Shown here: piece after piece, positions 49,864 through 59,261 of the stretch
How positions within the stretch are numbered: the stretch's first letter is position 1
Layout of the letters: each line of letters opens with the position of its first letter
From: Actinospica sp035493475
GTDB lineage: Bacteria > Actinomycetota > Actinomycetes > Streptomycetales > Catenulisporaceae
DNA: 64,000 nt
Assembly: GCA_035493475.1 (NCBI GenBank)
Contig: DATJIF010000103.1
Location: 15,529-79,528, forward strand
Reading direction: 5' to 3'
Position numbers and translations under genes: made by a program
The notes under the pieces: generated by a model
What the model saw: only the letters and a program-made list of their open reading frames with translations
Database searches by the model: none
What the model was told of the DNA's origin: nothing

Positions 49864-51276
49864 CTACTCTTCGCGGTCGCTGTGCAGGCGGCGCGCGGCC
49901 TCGGCGACCGAGCCGGAGAGCGAGGGGTAGACCGTGAACACCGAGGCGACCTGATCGACCGACAGGTGCAGGTCCACCGCCATCGACACCGAGTGGATCA
50001 GCTCGCTGGCCCGCGGGGCGACGACGACCCCGCCGAGCACGGTGCCGGAGCCCGGGCGCGCGTACAGCTTCACGAAGCCGTCCGTGAAGCCGAGCATCTT
50101 CGCGCGCGGGTTGGTGTCCAGCGGAAGCTTCACGACGTCGAAGCGCGGGTCGTCGCTCTCGGCGTTGAACGTGGTGCGGCCGACGGTGGCGATCTCGGGC
50201 GAGGTGAAGATGTTCGCCGACACGCGCTTGAGGTTGATCGGCCAGACCGCCTCGCCGAGCGCGTGGTAGACCGCGATCCGGCCCTGCATCGCGGCGACGG
50301 AGGCGAGCGCGAGCAGGCCGGTGCAGTCGCCCGCCGCGTAGACGTTGGAGACGGTCGTGCGCGAGACGCGGTCCACGATGATGTGCCCGGACGGCGTGGT
50401 CTGCACCCCGGCCTCGGCCAGGCCCAGGTCCTCGGTGTTCGGCAGCGAGCCGACGGCCATCAGGCAGTGCGTGCCGCTGACCGTGCGTCCGTCCTCCAGG
50501 CTGACGACCACGCGGTCGCCCTCGCGCACGGCGGCCGACGCGCGGGACCGGCTCAGCACCGTCATGCCGCGGCGCTGGAAGACCTCCTCCAGCACCCGCG
50601 CGGCGTCCTCGTCCTCGCCGGGCAGCACCCGGTCGCGCGAGGAGACCAGCGTGACCTGCGAACCGAGCGCCTGGTACGCGCCCGCGAACTCGGCGCCGGT
50701 CACGCCCGAACCGACCACGATCAGCTCGCGCGGCAGTTCGCGCAGGCCGTAGACCTGGGTCCAGGTCAGGATCCGCTCGCCGTCCGGCTTGGCCGTGGGC
50801 AGCTCGCGCGGCCGGGCGCCGGTGGCCAGCAGGACCGCGTCCGCGTCGATGGTGACCGTCTCGCCCTCGGCGGTGCGCACCTCGACCGCGCGCGCCGTGC
50901 CGCCGTCCGCGACCAGCCGACCGGACCCGCGGATGATCTCCACCCCGGCCTTGACCAGGCCCTCGGCGATGTCCTCGGACTGCTTCTCGGCGAGCGCGAG
51001 CACCCGCTCGTTGACCCGCGCGAGGTCCACCCCGGTGTCGCAGCGGCCGACGCCGTTGACCTCGACCCCGAGCTCCGGCGCGTCCTGGATCGTGGTCATC
51101 ACGTCCGCGGTGGCGATGAGGGTCTTGGAGGGCACGCAGTCGGTCAGCACCGCGGCGCCGCCGATGCCGCCGCGGTCCACGACCGTCACCCGGGCACCGA
51201 GACGGGCGGCCACCAACGCCGCCTCGTAGCCGCCGGGTCCGCCGCCGATGATCACGATTCGAGTCACGTGGCTCAT
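49864..51276 (-). CDS. NAD(P)H-quinone dehydrogenase of the LpdA type
   Basis: A 470-residue flavoprotein disulfide-reductase-family protein from ATG 51276. It has the FAD motif IVIIGGGPGGYEAALVAA, the NAD motif VVGSGVTGAEFAGAY and VYAAGDCTGLL. The redox centre is altered: where lipoamide dehydrogenases have Cys-x4-Cys this reads GGAAVLTDCVPSK, lacking the first Cys, and the C-terminal catalytic His is replaced (VFTVYPSLSG). Mycobacterial LpdA (Rv3303c), a quinone reductase, has the same kind of losses. It is therefore not a pyruvate-dehydrogenase component. Confidence 0.88.
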   Translation of the reverse strand: MSHVTRIVIIGGGPGGYEAALVAARLGARVTVVDRGGIGGAAVLTDCVPSKTLIATADVMTTIQDAPELGVEVNGVGRCDTGVDLARVNERVLALAEKQSEDIAEGLVKAGVEIIRGSGRLVADGGTARAVEVRTAEGETVTIDADAVLLATGARPRELPTAKPDGERILTWTQVYGLRELPRELIVVGSGVTGAEFAGAYQALGSQVTLVSSRDRVLPGEDEDAARVLEEVFQRRGMTVLSRSRASAAVREGDRVVVSLEDGRTVSGTHCLMAVGSLPNTEDLGLAEAGVQTTPSGHIIVDRVSRTTVSNVYAAGDCTGLLALASVAAMQGRIAVYHALGEAVWPINLKRVSANIFTSPEIATVGRTTFNAESDDPRFDVVKLPLDTNPRAKMLGFTDGFVKLYARPGSGTVLGGVVVAPRASELIHSVSMAVDLHLSVDQVASVFTVYPSLSGSVAEAARRLHSDREE

Positions 51277-51364
51277 TGTCCCATGCGGCGGAGCGCGGAA
51301 ATCCGATGGCCGCGGCAGCTCCGGCGGGGTTAGCCTCGCGCTGACCCCACTGCAAGAAAGGCTC

Positions 51365-52648
51365 ATGATGGCGCGCTCCATCAAGGAAGACCTGGGCGTG
51401 CTGCGCTATCGCGACTTCCGCATCCTGCTCGCCGACCGGCTGCTCGCCCCGCTGGCGTACTCGTTCTCCGCGGTCGGCGTCTCCTTCGCCGTGCTCGACG
51501 TCACAGGCTCGACCGCGGACCTGTCCTACGTGCTGGCCGCGCAGATGATCCCGTCGGTGCTGTTCACGCTGTTCGGCGGCGTGGCGGCGGACCGGTTCAA
51601 ACCGCAGCTGGTGATCGTGCTCGGCAACCTGTGCATCGCGCTCGGCGAGGGCGTCTTCGGCGTGCTGACATTGGCGCACGCGATCAACGTGCCGGCGATG
51701 ATCGGGCTCGAACTCGTCACCGGCACCGGTATGAGCCTGTTCTGGCCCGCGTCCACCGCACTGCTGCCGAAGATCGTGCCGAGCGAGGAGCTGCAGGCGG
51801 CGAACGCGCTGTCCCGACTCGTGATGAACGGCGCGACGATGGGCGGCATGGCCGTGGCTGGACTCACCGTCGCGGCGGTCGGCCCCGGCTGGTCCCTCGC
51901 GATCTGCGGCGTGGGCATGCTCGGCACGGTGCCGCTGCTCGCCTCGCTCAAGGCGAAGGCGAACGACCGCCCCGAGCACGAGCCGGACCTGTGGCGCGAA
52001 CTGCGCGAGGGCTGGCAGGAGTTCGTCAAGCACGCGTGGGTGTGGGGCACGGTGATCGAGTACCTGATCGCGAACGCCTGCTGGTACGGCGGCCTGCTCG
52101 TGCTCGGCCCCGTCGTCGCGAAGGCGCACCTCGGCGGCCCGGCGGCCTGGGGCTGGCTGAACGCGGCGTTCTCCGTCGGCCTGATCCTCGGCGGCGTGCT
52201 CGCGCTGCGCTGGATGCCGAAGCGGCCGATGCTCTGGGTGACCCTGCTGGCGATCCCGCTCGGCCTGGCCTGCTGGGCCGTCGGCGCGCTCTGGCCGTTC
52301 TGGCTGATCCTGCTGACCTGGCTGGTGACCGGCGTGGCCACCGAGTTCCTGATCGTGCTCTGGAACGTCTCGCTGGCCCGCTTCATCCGCCCCGACCGGC
52401 TCGCCCGGGTCTCCGCCTACGACGGCCTCGGCTCCACCCTCGCCATGCCCCTCGGCGCCCTCGCCGCCGGCCCGCTCGCCGCCCGCCTCGGCGTCAACGG
52501 CGCGGAGTACCTGGCCGGCGCGGTCACGATCGGCGCGGCCCTGCTGACGCTGCTGCTGAAGGACGTCTGGACGATGCGGCTGAGCGACGCGCCGGACTGG
52601 GGTGACGGGGAACAGGTATCGCAAAAGCCTGTGCTGACCGTGTCGTAG
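51365..52648 (+). CDS. MFS transporter
   Basis: A 427-residue major-facilitator protein with about twelve membrane helices. The N-terminal LRYRDFRILLADRLLAPLAY, the loop GGVAADRFKPQ between helices 2 and 3, and SLARFIRPDRLARVSAYDGL in the second half are typical of the MFS_3/enterobactin-exporter-like group. ATG 51365 or 51368 follows AAAGG. Substrate unknown. The NACHT gene starts 35 bp after it on the same strand, but co-transcription is uncertain. Confidence 0.9.
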   Translation: MMARSIKEDLGVLRYRDFRILLADRLLAPLAYSFSAVGVSFAVLDVTGSTADLSYVLAAQMIPSVLFTLFGGVAADRFKPQLVIVLGNLCIALGEGVFGVLTLAHAINVPAMIGLELVTGTGMSLFWPASTALLPKIVPSEELQAANALSRLVMNGATMGGMAVAGLTVAAVGPGWSLAICGVGMLGTVPLLASLKAKANDRPEHEPDLWRELREGWQEFVKHAWVWGTVIEYLIANACWYGGLLVLGPVVAKAHLGGPAAWGWLNAAFSVGLILGGVLALRWMPKRPMLWVTLLAIPLGLACWAVGALWPFWLILLTWLVTGVATEFLIVLWNVSLARFIRPDRLARVSAYDGLGSTLAMPLGALAAGPLAARLGVNGAEYLAGAVTIGAALLTLLLKDVWTMRLSDAPDWGDGEQVSQKPVLTVS

Positions 52649-52683
52649 CAATTATCGTCGGAGTCCTCGTGGGGAGGAGTCCG

Positions 52684-55600
52684 ATGGATCTCGGGACGGC
52701 GTTGCTCGCGCTGGGCACACAGGTGGTCAAGAGCGCGTGCCGGATCTGGCTCGGGGACGGCGTCGCCGGGGACATGTCGGACACGGTCGCGGACCTGCTG
52801 AAGGACAGCGTGCCGGACGCGATCCAGCGGCACCGGCTGCGCGGCATGTTCGAGGGCTTCGCCGGGACGGTGGCGGAGAAGGCCAGGCACACCGACGGCA
52901 CCCGGTTCCGCCTGCCGGAGAACGAGCGCGAGGCGGCGATCCTGGCCGCCGCCGAGACGTTCCAGCAGGCGGAACTGCGTGACGAGACGCTCTTCGCGGT
53001 GAACCTCGACGCACGGACGCTGGAAAACCTGCTCCGGCCCTATGTCAGGGCACGCAGCTCGGCCTGGGGTCTGAGCGGGCCGGCCACGGACTATTTCAAC
53101 TTCCTGCTCCGCGAGTGCTGCTCGTACCTCCTGGAGATCAAGAAGACGCTGCCTCCGTTCTCTGCCCAGGCGCTCACGGAACTGTTGCAGCGCACGAGCG
53201 TGATCGAGCAGCAGCTGGCCGAGGTGCTGGACCGGCTGCCCGCGCGAACGAGCATGAGCGGCGACGAGGGCTTCGAGACCGACTACCGCCGACAGGTCGT
53301 CAGCGAACTCGACTACATGGACCTGTTCGGCGCGAGCGCCTTCGAGCGCAATCGGGGCTATCCGCTGTCGGTCGCCTACATCAGCCTCCTGGTCCTGGAC
53401 GCGCACGTCCCGCACGCGCCCGATGCGCAAGCCCTGGACGTGCAGGGCATACCCGTCGAGACCGCGCTCGCCGCGTCCCGGCGCGTGTTCATCCGGGGCG
53501 ACGCGGGCTCCGGGAAGACGACGCTGCTGCAGTGGATCGCGGTATCCGCGGCACGGCGCGAATTCCCGCCGGAGCTGGCCGCGTGGAACGACCTCGTGCC
53601 CTTCTTCATCCGGCTTCGGCAGTTCACGGACGTCCAGCCGCTCCCCCGGCCCCAGGAGTTCATCGCGCGCGGCGCCGCGTCGATGCTGGCGGCGGAGGCG
53701 CCGCCGCAGTGGATCAACAAGGTGCTGCACGAGGGGCGCGGCATCGTGCTCATCGACGGCGTGGACGAGGTGGACCAGGACCGGCGCGTGCAGATCGCGA
53801 AGTGGCTGCGCGAGATGATCGCCGCCTTCCCGGAATCGCGCTTCGTCATCACGTCCCGTCCGGCGGCGGTCGACGAGGACTGGCTCCAGCGCGAGAAGTT
53901 CCGTGCCTGCTCCGTCCAGCCGATGACGGTGACCGACATCCGGAAGTTCATCACGCACTGGCACGCGGCCATCGCCTCGACCGTCATCGAGAACTCGGCC
54001 AAGCGTGAACTCGACCGCCTCGCCGAGTCGCTCTCCGACCAGGTCCTCGCCCGTCGGCATTTGCGCCAACTGGCCACGAATCCGCTGCTGTGCGCGCTGC
54101 TCTGCGCCCTGAACCGCGACCGCCGTGCCGAGCTGCCCAAGAACCGCATCGAGCTGTACCGGATCTCGATGGAGATGTTCCTGCTGCGCAGAGACGCCGA
54201 GCGGCAGCTCACGTCGCGCGAGACGGGAATGGAGTACGACGACAAGCTGCAACTGCTGCAGGACCTCGCGTACTGGATGATGACGAACGGCCTCGCCATC
54301 GCCGAACTGAACCGCGTCTCCGAACTGATCAGCTCCCGTCTCGCGACACGTCGTCACCACATCGTCGGCACGACGCACGAGGTGGTCACCTACCTCCTCG
54401 AACGCTCAGGCCTGCTGCGAGAGCCGGTGGCGGGCTGGATCGACTTCATCCACCGCACGTTCCAGGAGTACCTGGCGGCCCAGGCGGCCGTGGACCGGGA
54501 CGAGATCGAGGCGTTGACCGCGCGCGCGAACGACGAGCAGTGGCGGCAGGTCGTCATCCTGGCGGCGGGCCTGGGCAACAAGCGGCAGACGGTGAAGATC
54601 TTCGAGGAGCTGCTCGATCCGCCGCGCCGGAACCGGGCGAACAAGGTCGCCTTCGAACTCACCGCCCTCGGCTGCCTGGAGACCGCGACCGAGGTCCACC
54701 CCTCCATCGCCGAGTCGATCAAGCAGGGCGCAGCGGAGATCATCCCGCCGCGTAGCGCGGAGCACGTGCAGGCGCTGAGCCGGGTCGGCGAGTACGCCTA
54801 CGACCTGGTGGCCGACGCGCAGGTGGACAGCGACTCCGCGGACCATCTCATCCAGCTGGCCCGCATCCTCGGCGGGCCCGGCGGCCTCGCACTGCTGGAG
54901 AAGGTCAGCCTGCGCATGTACGGGGACAGGTACACCGACGCCCTCGTCCAGTTGTGGGGCACCTTCGAACCGTCCGAGTACGCGGCCCGCGTGCTGGCGC
55001 CCCGCCACATCACCAGAGTCGTCGTGGACGACGCGAAGGTGCTGCCCGGCCTGCCGAGGCTGCCGGAGGTCGAGTCCCTCGAATGCCGACTTGAGCCGGG
55101 CCACGGCGACTTCGGCTTCCTCGACCGGATACCGCGGCTGAGCAGCGCGGTGATCAGGTTGCCGGACGTGGAGCAGCCGCTCACCGTGGCCTTTCCGCCG
55201 CGGCCGTACGCCGTGCAACTGGTCGACATCGACCGCGGCGGCCGCGTCCAGAAGACCCCCAACGCCACCCGGGCTCTGTATCTCAGCGGCGTCGACGCGG
55301 ACCGGATGCTCTCGACGCTCTCCTGCACCGGCGGGCCCCGACAGCTCATCATCGAGCGAGACAGCGCGTTGTCGAGCCTCAAGGGGCTGAAACTGCCCGC
55401 GGCCACGACCGCCCTCGCGGTGACGGACTGCCCCGCCTTCACGAGTCTCGCTGGAGCGGAGGAGTTCGTCGGAAGCGGTCTTGCGCACCTCGCCGTCAAC
55501 ATCCGGTGGCCTGCCCCCGCCTTCTCGGGCGCCCGCTTCGAGGCAACCGTGGAACCGCTCTTCAACCAGGGCAGGTCGGCGGTCGGATCGCTCGCCGATC

Positions 55601-55734
55601 AGCTCAAGTACCTCTCCATGCCGATCGAGGACCGAGCTCGCGGGAGTGCGGAGGCCGACGCCTTCGTCCGGCGGCTCAGGAGCCTCGGGTACCAGGTCAC
55701 CTTTTCCGAGGGCATCATGACGGCGCGTCGGTGA
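52684..55734 (+). CDS. NACHT domain NTPase (bacterial NLR-like)
   Basis: A 1016-residue protein from ATG 52684, close after GGGGAGGAG. Residues 1-195 are an all-helical N-terminal domain of the type found before NACHT modules in actinomycetes. The NACHT core has Walker A GDAGSGKTT (272-280), Walker B GIVLIDGVDEVD (Asp358, Asp361, Glu362) and sensor VITSRP (388-393), followed by winged-helix and helical regions with FIHRTFQEYLAAQAA near 590. The C-terminal part (about 780-1010) has irregular Leu-rich units. Bacterial NACHT proteins can sense phage and trigger abortive responses; no separate nuclease or pore domain is obvious here. Confidence 0.9.
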   Translation: MDLGTALLALGTQVVKSACRIWLGDGVAGDMSDTVADLLKDSVPDAIQRHRLRGMFEGFAGTVAEKARHTDGTRFRLPENEREAAILAAAETFQQAELRDETLFAVNLDARTLENLLRPYVRARSSAWGLSGPATDYFNFLLRECCSYLLEIKKTLPPFSAQALTELLQRTSVIEQQLAEVLDRLPARTSMSGDEGFETDYRRQVVSELDYMDLFGASAFERNRGYPLSVAYISLLVLDAHVPHAPDAQALDVQGIPVETALAASRRVFIRGDAGSGKTTLLQWIAVSAARREFPPELAAWNDLVPFFIRLRQFTDVQPLPRPQEFIARGAASMLAAEAPPQWINKVLHEGRGIVLIDGVDEVDQDRRVQIAKWLREMIAAFPESRFVITSRPAAVDEDWLQREKFRACSVQPMTVTDIRKFITHWHAAIASTVIENSAKRELDRLAESLSDQVLARRHLRQLATNPLLCALLCALNRDRRAELPKNRIELYRISMEMFLLRRDAERQLTSRETGMEYDDKLQLLQDLAYWMMTNGLAIAELNRVSELISSRLATRRHHIVGTTHEVVTYLLERSGLLREPVAGWIDFIHRTFQEYLAAQAAVDRDEIEALTARANDEQWRQVVILAAGLGNKRQTVKIFEELLDPPRRNRANKVAFELTALGCLETATEVHPSIAESIKQGAAEIIPPRSAEHVQALSRVGEYAYDLVADAQVDSDSADHLIQLARILGGPGGLALLEKVSLRMYGDRYTDALVQLWGTFEPSEYAARVLAPRHITRVVVDDAKVLPGLPRLPEVESLECRLEPGHGDFGFLDRIPRLSSAVIRLPDVEQPLTVAFPPRPYAVQLVDIDRGGRVQKTPNATRALYLSGVDADRMLSTLSCTGGPRQLIIERDSALSSLKGLKLPAATTALAVTDCPAFTSLAGAEEFVGSGLAHLAVNIRWPAPAFSGARFEATVEPLFNQGRSAVGSLADQLKYLSMPIEDRARGSAEADAFVRRLRSLGYQVTFSEGIMTARR

Positions 55735-55758
55735 GCCTTCGGACGTATGCTCTAGCCC

Positions 55759-56574
55759 GTGACTGAGAGAACGATTTCCGGCAGTGCGTACGAGGCGGCC
55801 GAGGCGGCGGCGAAGCCGCTGGTGGAGAAGCTGGGCGGGGTGCCCGACCTGGCGTTGGTGATGGGGTCCGGCTGGGTGCCCGCCGCGGACGCGCTCGGCG
55901 AGACCGAGGCGGAGTTCCCGGTGACGGAGCTGCCCGGCTTCACCGCGGCGGCGGCGCTGGGGCACGCGGGCAGGATCCGCGCCGTGCGGCTCGCGCAGTC
56001 CGGGAAGCTGGCGGCGGTCTTCCTCGGGCGCACGCACTACTACGAGGGGCACGGCGTGGCCCGCGTGGTGCACGGCGTGCGCACGGTCGCGGCGGCGGGC
56101 TGCCGGACCATCGTGCTGACGAACGGCTGCGGCGGCATCAACATCGACTACGAGGTCGGGCAGCCGGTGCTGATCAGCGACCACCTGAACCTCACCGCGC
56201 AGTCGCCGATCGTCGGGGCGAACTTCGTCGATCTGACCGACCTGTACTCGCCGCGGCTGCGCGAGCTGTGCAAGCAGGTCGACCCGTCGCTGGCCGAGGG
56301 CGTCTACGTGCAGCTGACCGGCCCGCACTACGAGACCCCCGCCGAGATCAGGATGCTGCGGACGCTCGGCGCCGACCTGGTCGGGATGAGCACCGTGCTC
56401 GAGGCCATCGCCGCGCGCGAGGCCGGGATGGAGGTGCTCGGGATCTCGCTGGTGACGAACGCGGCGGCCGGGATGACCGGCGAGCCGCTGAGCGCGCAGG
56501 AGGTCATCGACGCCGGGAACGCGGCGGCGAGCCGGATGGGCGCGCTGCTCCGCGACGTGCTCGGGAGGATCTGA
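55759..56574 (+). CDS. purine nucleoside phosphorylase
   Basis: A 271-residue trimeric-type purine nucleoside phosphorylase splitting guanosine or inosine with phosphate. Signatures are MGSGWVPAADAL (phosphate loop), GRTHYYEGHG, TNGCGGIN, LTGPHYETPAEIRMLR, VGMSTVLEAIAA and SLVTNAAAGM with the base-contacting Asn. GTG 55759 starts it 24 bp after the NACHT gene. The phosphosugar mutase follows by 4 bp and would use the released pentose phosphate. Confidence 0.93.
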   Translation: MTERTISGSAYEAAEAAAKPLVEKLGGVPDLALVMGSGWVPAADALGETEAEFPVTELPGFTAAAALGHAGRIRAVRLAQSGKLAAVFLGRTHYYEGHGVARVVHGVRTVAAAGCRTIVLTNGCGGINIDYEVGQPVLISDHLNLTAQSPIVGANFVDLTDLYSPRLRELCKQVDPSLAEGVYVQLTGPHYETPAEIRMLRTLGADLVGMSTVLEAIAAREAGMEVLGISLVTNAAAGMTGEPLSAQEVIDAGNAAASRMGALLRDVLGRI

Positions 56575-56578
56575 CCCC

Positions 56579-58252
56579 ATGACCGAGATCGCCGAACTGC
56601 TGGACGAGGTCGAGGCCTGGATGGACCAGGACCCCGACCCGGAGACCAAGGGCGAGCTGCGCGAACTGCTGGCCGGGCTGCTCAAGACCGCGACCTCGGC
56701 CGCCGCGTACGACGGGCTGGCCGACCGCTTCGACGGCACGCTGCAGTTCGGCACCGCCGGGCTGCGCGGGGAGCTCGGCGCGGGCCCGAACCGGATGAAC
56801 CGGGTCGTGGTCGGCCGGGCCGCGGCCGGGCTCGCCGCGTACCTGATCGGCAAGGGGCACGCCGAACAGCTCGTCGTGATCGGCTACGACGCGCGGAAGA
56901 ACTCGGACGTGTTCGCGCGCGACACCGCAGAGATCGTGACCGGCGCCGGACTGCGCGCGGCCGTGCTGCCGCGTCCGCTGCCGACGCCCGTGCTGGCCTA
57001 CATGATCCGGCACCTCGGCGCGTGCGCGGGCGTGATGGTGACGGCGAGCCACAACCCGCCGCGGGACAACGGCTACAAGGTCTACCTCGGCGACGGCTCG
57101 CAGATCACCCCGCCCGCCGACGCCGAGATCGCGGCCGAGATCGCCGCCGTCGGACCGCTCGGCGGGCTCCCGCGCGGCGAGGAGTGGGAGACCCTCGGCG
57201 ACGAGGTCGTGGACGCCTACCTCGAACGCGCGGCGGCGGTCGTGTCGGCGGACGCGCCGCGTGACCTCAAGGTCGTGTCCACGGCCCTGCACGGCGTCGG
57301 CGGCGAAGTGCTCGCGGCCGCCTTCGAGCGCGCGGGATTCCCCCGCCCGATCGCCGTCCCGCAGCAGCAGCAACCGGACCCGGCGTTCCCGACCGTCGCG
57401 TTCCCCAACCCGGAGGAGCCCGGCGCCATCGACCTCGCGCTGGCGCTGGCCGCCGAGCAGAACGCCGACCTCGTCATCGCGAACGACCCGGACGCGGACC
57501 GTTGCGCGGTCGCCGTCCCGCTGCCGAAGGACGGCGGCGCGAGCGGTGGTAGCGGGGATAAGGGCAGCGGCAGCGGCAGCGGCTGGCGGATGCTGCGCGG
57601 GGACGAGGTGGGCGCGCTGCTCGGCGCGTCGATCGCCGCGTCGGGCAAGAAGGGCGTCTTCGCCACCACGATCGTCTCGTCCAGCCTGCTCGGCAAGATC
57701 GCCGCCGCGCACGGCATCGAGTATCAGGAGACGCTGACCGGCTTCAAGTGGCTCTCCAAGATCCCCGGCCTGATCTTCGGCTACGAGGAGGCGCTCGGCT
57801 ACTGCGTCGACCCGGACGGCGTGAAGGACAAGGACGGCATCACCGCCGCCCTCGCCGTCGCGGAGTTCGCGGCGAACCTCAAGGCGTCCGGCAAGACCCT
57901 GCTCGACCGCCTCGCCGAGATCTACGCCGAGTACGGCACGCACGTGACCGACCAGCTCTCACTGCGCGTCAGCGACCTGGCCGAGATCCCGCGCATGATG
58001 AGCGCCCTGCGTCAGGACCCGCCGAAGGAGCTCGGCGGCGTCGCCGTCCAGCGCGTCGACGACCTGACTCAGGGCACGGACACCCTGCCGCCCACCGACG
58101 GCCTCAGGTTCGTCCTCGACGGCGCCCGCGTCATCGTCCGCCCCTCCGGCACCGAGCCCAAGCTCAAGTGCTACCTCGAGGCCGGGTCGGCCGAGGTGCT
58201 GGCGGCGATGAAGGAATCGCTCGGCGAAATCCTCAGCACGAGCGCGGAGTAG
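56579..58252 (+). CDS. phospho-sugar mutase (phosphoglucomutase/phosphomannomutase family)
   Basis: A 557-residue alpha-D-phosphohexomutase. The phospho-serine loop is VTASHNPPRDNGYK, the metal loop DPDADRCAVAV, the sugar loop FGYEEALGY and the phosphate loop RPSGTEPKLK. A Gly/Ser-rich insert (about residues 320-335) interrupts the domain after the metal loop. Located directly after purine nucleoside phosphorylase, it may act as the phosphopentomutase that turns ribose-1-phosphate into ribose-5-phosphate, as proposed for such neighbours. Confidence 0.9.
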   Translation: MTEIAELLDEVEAWMDQDPDPETKGELRELLAGLLKTATSAAAYDGLADRFDGTLQFGTAGLRGELGAGPNRMNRVVVGRAAAGLAAYLIGKGHAEQLVVIGYDARKNSDVFARDTAEIVTGAGLRAAVLPRPLPTPVLAYMIRHLGACAGVMVTASHNPPRDNGYKVYLGDGSQITPPADAEIAAEIAAVGPLGGLPRGEEWETLGDEVVDAYLERAAAVVSADAPRDLKVVSTALHGVGGEVLAAAFERAGFPRPIAVPQQQQPDPAFPTVAFPNPEEPGAIDLALALAAEQNADLVIANDPDADRCAVAVPLPKDGGASGGSGDKGSGSGSGWRMLRGDEVGALLGASIAASGKKGVFATTIVSSSLLGKIAAAHGIEYQETLTGFKWLSKIPGLIFGYEEALGYCVDPDGVKDKDGITAALAVAEFAANLKASGKTLLDRLAEIYAEYGTHVTDQLSLRVSDLAEIPRMMSALRQDPPKELGGVAVQRVDDLTQGTDTLPPTDGLRFVLDGARVIVRPSGTEPKLKCYLEAGSAEVLAAMKESLGEILSTSAE

Positions 58253-58271
58253 CGGAATCCTCGCGATGCCG

Positions 58272-58304
58272 GGGCCGCATGTGCGTAGTAGTCGCATGCG
58301 GCCC
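58272..58304. terminator. hairpin terminator between mutase and patatin genes
   Basis: GGGCCGCATG (58272-58281) pairs with CATGCGGCCC (58295-58304) across a 13-nt loop. It lies between genes converging from both sides, 19 bp from one and 12 bp from the other. Confidence 0.65.
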
Positions 58305-58316
58305 TGAGCGTTCATC

Positions 58317-59261
58317 TCATCCGGTGAGCGTGACCCGGGCCGCCTCCCGCTTGCCCTGCACGTAACCGGCGCGGGCGGCCGGAACGCGCGTAGCCGGGTC
58401 CATCTGGTTCGTGCCCATCGCGGCCAAGGAGTCGGCATCCGGCGTGATCACCTCGACCCGGCTGCCGTTCTTGCGCAGGCTCTCGACCTGGCTGGGCAGA
58501 TCCGTGCCCCACTCCGGTGACCTGCGCAGCCCCTCGAACTGCCCCGGCTGCAACGGCGCCTCGCCCCGTCCGCCGAACGGAGACAACACGACGACATTCG
58601 CATAGCCTGCCGCAAGATCGGCGTTCTCAGCGGACCGCACACCGCCATTGATGTATCGCTTGCCATTCACAGCGTGCGTAGGAACCAGCCCGGGCAGCGC
58701 GGTGCTGGCAGTAACCGCGTCCACCAACTCGATCCCCGATTCCCGGTCAAGCGCCGCCACCTCGCCGGTATGCGCATCGACGGCCACCACGACCATCGCC
58801 CTGTCCGACCACTCCGTACCGGGCAACCGCGAAGCGACCAACGCCCGCCGCTGCTCCCCCGCCTCCGGCGCCAGCACCGCGTCGCTCTCCAACCCGAACG
58901 CCCCCATCGCCCGCTGCAACTCCAACGCCGACGTGGCCGCAGCCGAGATCTTCCGCATCCGCGCGAACACCGTCTCCATCGGCAACGACGACGCCGCGGA
59001 CGACGGAGACCGCGATGGCCGTCCAGGCCCACCAGCCACCGGCCGCCCCGCCTCCGACAACACCGAGGCGAGCAGTTCGGCAGCCGGAAGCCCACTGCGC
59101 ACCTGAGCCGCCACCGTCGCCCCCGCCGACGTCCCGATCACCAGATCGGCCGCCTCCGTCAGGTCGAACCCGGCCTCCGCCAGCCCCGCCACGACCCCGA
59201 TCTGCCAAGCGTTCCCGGCCGCCCCGCCACCACCGAGAACCAGCGCCACATTGCGATCCAT
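58317..59261 (-). CDS. patatin-like phospholipase family protein, catalytic Asp replaced
   Basis: A 314-residue patatin-fold protein: the oxyanion glycine run VLGGGGAAGNAWQIGV, the nucleophile Ser in LVIGTSAGATVAAQ and the C-terminal PTHAVNGKRYINGGVRSAEN. In patatins the dyad Asp lies in D-G-G; the codon here is AAT, giving N-G-G. The enzyme may be weakened or inactive, or a different residue may serve. The product class is lipid acyl hydrolase, cytosolic; no signal peptide. Confidence 0.85.
   Translation of the reverse strand: MDRNVALVLGGGGAAGNAWQIGVVAGLAEAGFDLTEAADLVIGTSAGATVAAQVRSGLPAAELLASVLSEAGRPVAGGPGRPSRSPSSAASSLPMETVFARMRKISAAATSALELQRAMGAFGLESDAVLAPEAGEQRRALVASRLPGTEWSDRAMVVVAVDAHTGEVAALDRESGIELVDAVTASTALPGLVPTHAVNGKRYINGGVRSAENADLAAGYANVVVLSPFGGRGEAPLQPGQFEGLRRSPEWGTDLPSQVESLRKNGSRVEVITPDADSLAAMGTNQMDPATRVPAARAGYVQGKREAARVTLTG

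Noticed and set aside
49864..51276. dihydrolipoamide dehydrogenase (lpd)
   Set aside because: The first redox Cys and the catalytic His are missing, so an LpdA-type quinone reductase fits better.
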